A stretch of DNA of 5,394 nucleotides from the NCBI GenBank assembly GCA_016930995.1, contig JAFGFQ010000162.1, positions 1 to 5,394 on the forward strand, given 5' to 3'. Below are positions 1 to 5,394 of the stretch, one piece after another. Every line of letters starts with the position of its first letter. Within the stretch, counting starts at the first letter, position 1. The translations under genes were made by a program, and so were the position numbers. The notes below the pieces were generated by a model, which saw only the letters and a program-made list of their open reading frames with translations, searched no databases and was not told where the DNA came from. Origin of the DNA: Thermoplasmatota archaeon. Its GTDB lineage: Archaea; Thermoplasmatota; E2; DHVEG-1.

Positions 1-24
1 CATGGAGTTTGGCAATGGACGGTG

Positions 25-46
25 AAGTTAATTTCGCAATTAACTT
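25..46 (-). repeat. Spacer hairpin with GCGA (GNRA) tetraloop
   Basis: A perfect 9-bp inverted repeat, AAGTTAATT and AATTAACTT, separated by four bases. In the rRNA sense orientation the loop is GCGA, a stable GNRA tetraloop. It lies between the processing stem and the expected 23S gene, so it is probably a structural element of the spacer transcript. It has no T-run after it in the direction of transcription and is not a terminator. Confidence 0.7.
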
Positions 47-82
47 TCCCCTTTTTATGCGGTTGTCAAGGACCTTTCAGTT

Positions 83-102
83 TCATTCAAAAGCGGACAA
101 CG
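83..102 (-). other. 3' arm of predicted pre-16S processing stem
   Basis: The sense-strand spacer sequence here begins CGTTGTCCG and continues TTTT then AATGA. It is complementary to leader positions 1976-1995 over 20 positions, with two internal mismatches and an uninterrupted 9-bp inner block. In bacteria the 16S precursor is looped out by such a leader-spacer helix, which RNase III usually cuts. Complementarity is seen directly; the processing role is inferred from position and family knowledge. Confidence 0.75.
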
Positions 103-123
103 GCTCAACGCTTCGGATTGAGC
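103..123 (-). repeat. Spacer hairpin next to the processing stem
   Basis: A 6-bp inverted repeat (GCTCAA and TTGAGC) around a 9-nt loop that contains GAA. It abuts the 3' arm of the processing stem on its 16S side, so it may stack on that helix in the precursor RNA. Confidence 0.5.
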
Positions 124-126
124 TTG

Positions 127-147
127 GCAGTTTTCTTCGAAAACTGC
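127..147 (-). repeat. Spacer hairpin with a 9-bp perfect stem
   Basis: GCAGTTTTC and GAAAACTGC form a perfect 9-bp stem around a three-base loop, GAA in the sense orientation. No T-tract follows on the sense strand (CAAGCTC comes next), so it is a structural element rather than a terminator. Confidence 0.65.
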
Positions 148-170
148 AGGCTTCTTCTTCACGTTGAGTA

Positions 171-190
171 CTCTTTCCTTCGGAAATGAG
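171..190 (-). repeat. Spacer hairpin with GAA loop
   Basis: In the sense orientation CTC-A-TTTCC, a GAA loop, then GGAAA-GAG form an 8-bp stem with one bulged A. It is the third spacer hairpin with a GAA-centred loop. A role in spacer folding is the likely explanation. Confidence 0.5.
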
Positions 191-221
191 TTTGAAGATT
201 TCCAGCGATCATTCCTTTTCA

Positions 222-239
222 GTTCGTTTGTTTAGTCCG
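222..239 (-). repeat. Direct repeat, spacer copy (pairs with 1865-1882)
   Basis: This 18-nt stretch matches the leader sequence at 1865-1882 at 16 of 18 positions in the same orientation. The sense sequence is CGGACTAAACAAACGAAC here and CGGACGAAAGAAACGAAC in the leader. One copy lies shortly downstream of the 16S 3' end and the other about 80 bases upstream of its 5' end. Known rRNA operons place boxA-type antitermination signals in both leader and spacer, so a shared factor-binding role is possible, but the sequence is not a recognisable boxA. Confidence 0.5.
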
Positions 240-254
240 TACGTCGTCTCCTTA

Positions 255-1784
<1,530 letters not shown>

Positions 1785-1794
1785 ATTTATGCTT

Positions 1795-1810
1795 CACTAC
1801 TTTCGTAGTG
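1795..1810 (-). repeat. GAAA-tetraloop hairpin just upstream of 16S
   Basis: CACTAC and GTAGTG form a perfect 6-bp stem closed by a GAAA loop in the sense orientation. It ends about ten bases before the 16S 5' end, so it is probably a structural mark in the precursor near the 5' maturation site. Confidence 0.6.
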
Positions 1811-1864
1811 TTCGCTTTTCGCTTTTAGGTTCTTTCCGTGCTTCTCCCCTATCTCTCAATAGAG

Positions 1865-1882
1865 GTTCGTTTCTTTCGTCCG
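1865..1882 (-). repeat. Direct repeat, leader copy (pairs with 222-239)
   Basis: Sense sequence CGGACGAAAGAAACGAAC, matching 16 of 18 bases of the spacer copy at 222-239. It overlaps the second leader copy of the TGAAAAA(A)CGGAC block. Function unknown; a factor-binding or RNA-folding role is possible. Confidence 0.5.
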
Positions 1883-1913
1883 TTTTTTCACTGTCACGAA
1901 TTGAAAGGTCTTT

Positions 1914-1937
1914 GCTTTTTCTCTTTTAAGAAAAAGC
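1914..1937 (-). repeat. AT-rich leader hairpin
   Basis: GCTTTTTCT and AGAAAAAGC form a perfect 9-bp stem with a six-base loop. In the direction of transcription it is followed by AAAGACC rather than a T-run, so it should not terminate transcription of the operon. Confidence 0.55.
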
Positions 1938-1975
1938 GCTTGAGCTTGTTTAATTCTCGCTGGTTTTTCTTCTAT

Positions 1976-1995
1976 CGTTGTCCGTTTTTCAATGA
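1976..1995 (-). other. 5' arm of predicted pre-16S processing stem
   Basis: The sense sequence TCATTGAAAAA followed by CGGACAACG is complementary to spacer positions 83-102 at 18 of 20 positions, including nine consecutive base pairs at the inner end. It lies about 190 nt upstream of mature 16S, and its partner lies about 150 nt downstream. This is the arrangement expected for the helix that releases pre-16S. Confidence 0.75.
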
Positions 1996-2008
1996 CCGGC
2001 AAAAAACA

Positions 2009-2041
2009 ATGCTCGCATGCTGAATATCCAACAGCGAGCAT
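2009..2041 (-). repeat. Hairpin or operator-like inverted repeat at the rRNA transcription start
   Basis: In the sense direction ATGCTCGC-TGTTG, a GATATT loop, then CAGCA-T-GCGAGCAT gives 13 base pairs with one G-U pair and one bulged T. The upstream arm touches the -10 box, so it covers the discriminator and the predicted start site. It could act as DNA (an operator) or, if transcription starts far enough upstream, as a 5'-terminal RNA hairpin. No T-run follows immediately, although GTTTTTT appears a few bases later. Confidence 0.6.
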
Positions 2042-2070
2042 ATACTATCATTATTTAGCTGCTTTGTCAA
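2042..2070 (-). promoter_or_regulatory. rRNA operon promoter (sigma-70/SigA type)
   Basis: The minus strand carries a perfect -35 box, TTGACA (2065-2070), a 17-bp spacer, and the -10 box TAGTAT (2042-2047, 4 of 6 consensus). The tract upstream (2071-2105) is almost pure A/T, as in an UP element. Start of transcription is predicted near 2034-2036. The GC-containing discriminator GCTCGC after the -10 is of the kind associated with stringent control of rRNA promoters in E. coli; whether that applies here is inference. Confidence 0.8.
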
Positions 2071-2080
2071 TAGCAAAATA

Positions 2081-2090
2081 TGAATATTCA
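2081..2090. repeat. Palindrome TGAATATTCA upstream of the rRNA -35 box
   Basis: A perfect 10-bp palindrome centred about 18 bp upstream of the -35 hexamer, inside the A/T-rich UP-like tract. A 9-of-10 match, TGAATATCCA, occurs at 2021-2030 in the loop side of the start-site hairpin, 60 bp away. It may be an operator half-site pair or just a consequence of AT-rich sequence. Confidence 0.3.
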
Positions 2091-2105
2091 GTAAAATACT
2101 ATGAA

Positions 2106-2660
2106 CTACATTTCCAAATTAACAGTTGGTGCATTTTTTTCGGATTCAGGAATCTGAAAAAAGTCAAATGCCTTAAAACCAAATATGTTTGCGATTATAT
2201 TTCCAGGAAAAACTTCGATGGCGGTGTTGTACTTCATAGTAATATCATTATAAAACTGTCTGGAATAGGCAATCTTGTCCTCTGTCTGCGTCAATTCAGT
2301 TTGCAAAGCCATAACATTCTGATTGGCTTTGAGGTCAGGATAATTTTCCATCACTGCAAATAATCTTCCCAAAGCACCTGTTAATTCTCCTTCAGCTTCC
2401 ATTCTTTGATTGGGAGAGCCTGCATTAACAGCCTTATACCTTGCTTCCATTACTTTTTCGAGGGTACCGCTTTCATGCTTCATGTATCCTCTAACAGAGT
2501 TAACTAAATTAGGAATCAAATCGCTCCTTCTCTTTAATTGAACGTCAATTTGACTCCAGGAATTTTGAACCTTCTTTCGTTCTGTAACTAATTTGTTGTA
2601 GGTTCCGATAACCCAAACAATCAAAACCGCAACAATTCCCAAGATAATCCAAAGTGCCAT
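2106..2660 (-). CDS. lemA: LemA family membrane protein
   Basis: A 184-residue protein of the LemA family: short N-terminal segment outside, one membrane helix, and a helical bundle in the cytoplasm. Its biochemical function is not established. Residues 3-19 form the membrane anchor (LWIILGIVAVLIVWVIG), followed by the family hallmark YNKLVTERKKVQNSWSQIDV (21-40), QLKRRSDLIPNLVNSVRGY (41-59), the LTGALGRLFAVMENYPDLKAN block (93-113), and FPGNIIANIFGFKAFDFF (151-168). The length is normal for the family. The start is taken at 2660 rather than an upstream in-frame Met at 2693, because GGGAGGG lies five to six bases before 2660 and because family members begin at MALWIILG-like sequence. The 11-residue extension would also put charged and polar residues ahead of the anchor. 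It has its own -10 box upstream and follows the nif3-like gene by 61 bp. Its stop is 35 bp from the rRNA -35 box, with no terminator visible between them. Confidence 0.95.
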   Translation of the reverse strand: MALWIILGIVAVLIVWVIGTYNKLVTERKKVQNSWSQIDVQLKRRSDLIPNLVNSVRGYMKHESGTLEKVMEARYKAVNAGSPNQRMEAEGELTGALGRLFAVMENYPDLKANQNVMALQTELTQTEDKIAYSRQFYNDITMKYNTAIEVFPGNIIANIFGFKAFDFFQIPESEKNAPTVNLEM

Positions 2661-2664
2661 AAAT

Positions 2665-2671
2665 CCCTCCC
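2665..2671 (-). promoter_or_regulatory. lemA ribosome binding site
   Basis: The sense strand reads GGGAGGG, then ATTT, then ATG at 2660. This matches the anti-Shine-Dalgarno end of the 16S gene in this same window and decides the lemA start in favour of 2660 over 2693. Confidence 0.85.
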
Positions 2672-2699
2672 ATGATGCAGATATTTTGATCACAACGCC

Positions 2700-2729
2700 A
2701 TTATACTATAATCCTTTTTATTTAACATT
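2700..2729 (-). promoter_or_regulatory. Probable lemA promoter
   Basis: A perfect -10 hexamer TATAAT lies at 2700-2705 on the minus strand, about 40 bp before the lemA start codon. No good -35 box is present: ATGTTA, at 17-bp spacing (2723-2728), is the nearest and is weak, and it overlaps the last codons of the upstream gene. Expected transcription start near 2693 would leave a leader of about 32 nt. lemA may therefore have its own transcript as well as readthrough from upstream. Confidence 0.55.
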
Positions 2730-3810
2730 CATTTAAAAATGAAGAAAAATGCTGGTGATAATGAATATCATAATCTTTAAAAAGTTCAGTAAAGACTGTT
2801 GGGAAATATTGTTCAGTGTGGTTATGGGTAATTTCAACAATCGAGAAACCGTGTTCATCTGCAAACTGAAAGTCATGATATCCTACATCTCCAGTGATGA
2901 AGACATCCAATTGCTCTTGAGCAGCGTTTTCCAAAAAGCTTGTACCGCTTCCGGTACAGACTCCTATTTTCTTTACTAGGCGTGTCAAGTCACCGTTAAA
3001 GCGGATTGATTGTTGCTGCGTGATTTTTTTTAAGTGATTGATGAAATCTAATAATTGAAGCCTGTATTTTAGAGTGCCTTTTCGACACAAATGATAGGCA
3101 AAATGAGGACGAGTCAGTGGAAACGCTTCCATTGCAACTTCCTCATAAGGATGCACTCTTTGAACTTCTCGAATCAAATGGTCTAGTTTCACTTTTGGTA
3201 TGACGGTTTCAATCTTTGTTTCGTTTACATATTCTCGTTTATCTTTAGTTCCAATGTAAGGATTTGTATTTTCATGGGGTTTAAATGTACCGATTCCTGA
3301 TGTAGAAAAAGTGCAATCCGAATAATTACCAATCCATCCGCCACCTTCTTCTGCTATTGTATTAACGATTAAATCTTTATGAGTATCAGGAACAAATACC
3401 TGAACTTTATAGATTTCGTTGATTCCGGATTTCACAAATCCTTCTATATTTATTAAGCCTATCAATTTACAAAAGTAGTCATTCATTCCCCCTTCAATCT
3501 TGTCAATTGGCGTATGTATTGCATAAACTGTAATGCTATTATTTAAAAGCTTTTTAATTATTTCAGTTCTTATGTTGTTTCCTAAAAGTTTTTTGAATGG
3601 AGTGAAAAAGAATGGATGATGAGTGATAATCATAGTACTATTTATTTCTATTGCTTTATTTACTACTTCTAAAGACAAATCTAGTGATAAAATCGGGTTT
3701 TTTAGTGGTTTTTCAAAAGGGCCAATTTGAATTCCTGAATTATCAAAAGATTCTTGAATTGAGACGGGTAAATGCTTTTCCATAAGTGAAATAAATTCTG
3801 TAATAGTCAT
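2722..3810 (-). CDS. yqfO: Nif3-like dinuclear metal centre protein, long form with PII-like insertion
   Basis: A 362-residue cytoplasmic protein of the Nif3/DUF34 family (YqfO type). Family members are hexameric and bind two metal ions; some are annotated as GTP cyclohydrolase I type 2, but the physiological reaction is unsettled. The N-terminal half (about 1-120) has THHP with His64-His65 and IDKIEGGMND with Asp103. The C-terminal half (about 265-345) has TGSGTSF (286-292), ITGDVGYHD (305-313) and THNHTE with His329 and Glu333. These five residues correspond to the family's metal ligands, so the site looks intact. Residues about 132-235 form the PII/CutA-like insertion of the long family members, with YKVQVFVP (134-141), GGGWIGNYSDCTFST (156-170) and RVHPYEEVAMEAFPL (218-232). 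Length is normal for the long form. The start at 3810 is supported by GAGGG five bases upstream. The gene begins 10 bp after the permease stop, suggesting co-transcription. In many genomes this gene sits near sigA and trmK; that context is absent here. Confidence 0.93.
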   Translation of the reverse strand: MTITEFISLMEKHLPVSIQESFDNSGIQIGPFEKPLKNPILSLDLSLEVVNKAIEINSTMIITHHPFFFTPFKKLLGNNIRTEIIKKLLNNSITVYAIHTPIDKIEGGMNDYFCKLIGLINIEGFVKSGINEIYKVQVFVPDTHKDLIVNTIAEEGGGWIGNYSDCTFSTSGIGTFKPHENTNPYIGTKDKREYVNETKIETVIPKVKLDHLIREVQRVHPYEEVAMEAFPLTRPHFAYHLCRKGTLKYRLQLLDFINHLKKITQQQSIRFNGDLTRLVKKIGVCTGSGTSFLENAAQEQLDVFITGDVGYHDFQFADEHGFSIVEITHNHTEQYFPTVFTELFKDYDIHYHQHFSSFLNEC

Positions 3811-3815
3811 GATTT

Positions 3816-3820
3816 CCCTC
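3816..3820 (-). promoter_or_regulatory. Ribosome binding site of the Nif3-like gene
   Basis: The sense strand reads TAA (stop of the permease) directly followed by GAGGG, then AAATC and ATG. The 10-bp intergenic gap is therefore entirely taken up by the ribosome binding site and its spacer, which supports tight translational coupling of the two genes. Confidence 0.75.
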
Positions 3821-5394
3821 TTATTCTAAAGTTTTTAAAGCCTGAGCTGCTTCAATTTTCGATGCGTTATAACTTGGTATCAATACTGAAATGATGGATG
3901 CAATGTAAAATGAAAATGAGATGAGAATGATATCAGCCCATGGAACATAAAGCCTTTCACCACCGGGTGCTCCTAACTGAGAAAAAATAGAATTGATATA
4001 ATCTGCGCTTATTATACCAGAAATAATTCCTATCAACAGACCTGTTATTACAATGATACTCGTTTCAAATATAAATGAATTAAAAATATTTTTTTTTGAA
4101 AAACCAATGGCTTTCAACATACCGATTGTTTTTTTTCGGTCGAAAAATGCCCTGTACATTGTAATGGAAATTCCCATAATGCCCACAATCATTCCGAAAT
4201 ACAAAAAACCGTTCAATATTTTAATCATGCCTTTGATGGCCAATTCGGATATTTCTACAACATCATCATTGGTAATTGCAAAAATCCCTTTGCTTTCACT
4301 GTATTCTCTGAATTGATTTTTGTTTTGTAAAATTTCGTTTTCAGTTTTACCGGTTACTTTAATCAAGGAATATTTGCTTTCATTAGGTTCTTTTGCAACA
4401 ACTCTATTTTGCATTACTATCCCTTGGAAAAATGTAATGTTATTAAAATATAAAGTACCCAATTTTTGATAATCACCTTTTATTTCAATCTCACCCGAAC
4501 CACTGTTAACCATATTTTCTTCACGACCTGAAATGACTAAATAAGATTTTGGGTCTTGTTGTAAGTGTTCAACTGCGGATTTAAAGTTTTGATACTCTGA
4601 GTCTGAAATCCATCTACCACCAGTTTCAAAGAAATCAAAATCGGAGTGAATGTAAAATGTCCTGTATTTTCCACTTTTTGTGACAATATCGGAAACAGAT
4701 ATCTCTTGAACTGTTTCAATAAAGTCATTTAGCATCAATTCTTTTTTGTAAGATTTATTTGTGTTTAAAAAATCAGGGATGAAAGCATCGTATCCCCAAA
4801 AAAGGGTATATTTGCTTTGTTCAATCCCTATCATTTGTGAGTGAGGGATGACTGTGACAATAATAATAATAAAGATAACCAGTGAATAACTGGCAATGAT
4901 AAGTTGTGTTTTACCTTTTTCTTTTGATGGATAAGCAAATGATATTCTTGCTGTGAAAGGATTGACAATCTTTGAAAAGGGCTTTTTTGTCAGAAGCCAT
5001 TTCATTGTTTCAAAAATTCTCGTCAACAGTACTGATAAACCACTCAATAAAATTATCGGTTTCAAAAAAACCAGTATAACCGCTTCTTTTGTGTGAGTAA
5101 AAACATCAACGTCGATATTGATTACAATGATCATCATAAGTGTGATCAAAAAACCAGAGAGCATTTTAGCTTTTCTAATATTTATTGAGAAAGCTAATGC
5201 AAGAAAGATAGAACCTAAAAAAATCATCAAAGGATCTTGAAATTCAAGCCCATTGAGAATCACCAAGATTGAAATTAGGATGAAAAGTATCAATAGTATG
5301 ACCTTTTTACGCATTTGTTTTACTGGTACTTCATTGTTTCCTCTAATCGCATTGACTATTTCAAAGTCTGCAATTTTCTTAGAATAAATGAAAA
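3821..5394 (-). CDS. FtsX/MacB-type ABC transporter permease, C-terminal part (5' end beyond the window)
   Basis: An integral membrane permease subunit; 523 codons are visible and the frame stays open to the right edge. The first in-window Met (5312-5314) is preceded by AAAACAA with no ribosome binding site, while 26 further in-frame codons (FIYSKK...VNAIRG...VPVKQ) run to the edge. Sequence like IVNAIRG typically closes the first FtsX domain of long duplicated permeases, so the full protein is probably about 800 residues or more. Counting from that Met: helices near 4-20, 27-44, 51-67, 78-98 and 138-157; ARISFAYPSKEKGKTQL (122-138) before the fifth; an extracytoplasmic domain about 160-365; then three helices (366-386, 412-437, 461-481) with the FtsX signature RKKTIGMLKAIGFSKKNIF (393-411). 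The end, IPSYNASKIEAAQALKTL, is the usual tail of this superfamily. The substrate is unknown; relatives export lipids, peptides or drugs, or transmit force to envelope hydrolases. An ATPase partner is expected outside the window. The stop lies 10 bp before the Nif3-like gene. Confidence 0.9.
   Translation of the reverse strand, partial: FIYSKKIADFEIVNAIRGNNEVPVKQMRKKVILLILFILISILVILNGLEFQDPLMIFLGSIFLALAFSINIRKAKMLSGFLITLMMIIVINIDVDVFTHTKEAVILVFLKPIILLSGLSVLLTRIFETMKWLLTKKPFSKIVNPFTARISFAYPSKEKGKTQLIIASYSLVIFIIIIVTVIPHSQMIGIEQSKYTLFWGYDAFIPDFLNTNKSYKKELMLNDFIETVQEISVSDIVTKSGKYRTFYIHSDFDFFETGGRWISDSEYQNFKSAVEHLQQDPKSYLVISGREENMVNSGSGEIEIKGDYQKLGTLYFNNITFFQGIVMQNRVVAKEPNESKYSLIKVTGKTENEILQNKNQFREYSESKGIFAITNDDVVEISELAIKGMIKILNGFLYFGMIVGIMGISITMYRAFFDRKKTIGMLKAIGFSKKNIFNSFIFETSIIVITGLLIGIISGIISADYINSIFSQLGAPGGERLYVPWADIILISFSFYIASIISVLIPSYNASKIEAAQALKTLE

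Larger units (their letters stand above)
1..254 (-). other. 16S-23S internal transcribed spacer, partial, without a tRNA
   Basis: This is the transcribed spacer following the 16S gene; it runs off the left edge before any 23S sequence appears. I looked for tRNA genes (tRNA-Ile and tRNA-Ala are the usual spacer residents) and saw no cloverleaf or T-loop GGTTCRA signature. The spacer instead holds a chain of small hairpins (171-190, 127-147, 103-123, 25-46), one arm of the predicted pre-16S processing stem (83-102), and an 18-nt direct repeat shared with the leader (222-239). On the sense strand, GGTCCTTGACAACC (complement of 60-73) resembles the conserved CTTTGAAAACTG-like block near the 23S end of many Firmicutes spacers and may be a boxA-like antitermination site; that reading is tentative. 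The 23S gene just beyond the left edge is inferred. Confidence 0.85.
1785..2035 (-). other. rRNA operon transcribed leader
   Basis: About 250 nt between the predicted start of transcription (near 2035) and mature 16S. It contains no credible gene; the two overlapping 61-codon frames here are low-complexity shadows rich in Lys or Phe. It holds, in order of transcription, a 13-bp hairpin (2009-2041), the 5' arm of the processing stem (1976-1995), an AT-rich hairpin (1914-1937), the 18-nt direct repeat (1865-1882) and a GAAA-tetraloop hairpin (1795-1810). The sense block TGAAAAACGGAC at 1980-1991 recurs as TGAAAAAACGGAC at 1878-1890. No perfect boxA is visible. Confidence 0.8.

Noticed and set aside
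1..254. tRNA gene or start of 23S in the spacer
   Set aside because: No cloverleaf, T-loop motif or CCA-ended acceptor stem was seen, and no conserved 23S 5' sequence is present before the left edge.
1914..2008. Possible terminator or attenuator in the rRNA leader (hairpin 1914-1937; hairpin 2009-2041 followed by GTTTTTT)
   Set aside because: The AT-rich hairpin is followed by purines, not a T-run. The start-site hairpin is only partly transcribed if the start is near 2035, and the T-run is separated from it by a few bases. Premature termination here cannot be ruled out, but the sequence does not support it strongly.
1838..2363. Open frames of 61-123 codons in the leader and antisense to lemA
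   Set aside because: The leader frames are low-complexity Phe/Lys-rich and overlap the hairpins and processing arm. The 123-codon frame is antisense to well-conserved lemA codons and has no convincing start signal.
2729..2740. Small inverted repeat CATTTAAAAATG at the end of the Nif3-like gene as a terminator
   Set aside because: The stem is only about five A/T pairs and lies inside the coding region; it is too weak to call a terminator.
4053..4728. Short open frames overlapping the permease in other frames
   Set aside because: They are shadows of the permease reading frame, which has clear FtsX-family signatures and membrane helices throughout.

Overview
The window looks bacterial and chromosomal. 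It holds the proximal part of an rRNA operon together with three protein genes, and every gene lies on the minus strand. In order of transcription (right to left) they are: the C-terminal part of a large FtsX/MacB-type ABC transporter permease (3821 to beyond 5394), a Nif3-family (YqfO-type) dinuclear-metal protein (2722-3810), lemA (2106-2660), an rRNA promoter and leader (about 2070-1785), a full-length 16S rRNA gene (about 1784-255), and the first 254 bases of the 16S-23S spacer. The 23S gene should follow just beyond the left edge, but none of it is in view.

Organism. The protein genes are AT-rich and the 16S gene is visibly richer in G+C. The 16S gene has a canonical anti-Shine-Dalgarno end. 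Its 5' end reads GGAGGGTTTGATCC followed by CTCAGGGTGAACGC, and it carries GCCGTGAGGTGTTGGG and CACCCGAGTTGGG. From memory, this combination resembles Thermotogota (Petrotoga/Kosmotoga-like) more than typical Firmicutes. In contrast, the spacer motif CCTTGACAACCGCATA and the long Nif3 protein would also suit a low-GC Gram-positive. I hold the Thermotogota-like reading only weakly; a 16S database search would settle it. The modest GC of the rRNA argues against a hyperthermophile.

Layout and logic. The permease and Nif3 genes are 10 bp apart, with the nif3 ribosome binding site filling the gap, so they are probably co-transcribed. lemA follows 61 bp later and has a perfect TATAAT of its own. 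lemA ends only 35 bp before the -35 box of a strong rRNA promoter (TTGACA, 17 bp, TAGTAT) with no recognisable terminator, so readthrough from lemA into the rRNA operon is possible. The leader and the spacer hold two near-complementary 20-nt arms (1976-1995 and 83-102) that should form the long pre-16S processing stem. They also share an 18-nt direct repeat that brackets the 16S gene. The permease continues past the right edge: its first in-window Met is internal, and 26 codons in frame precede it.

I see no mobile element, CRISPR array, tRNA or novel defence-type system. The points of interest are the fine architecture of the rRNA leader and spacer, and two start-site corrections.
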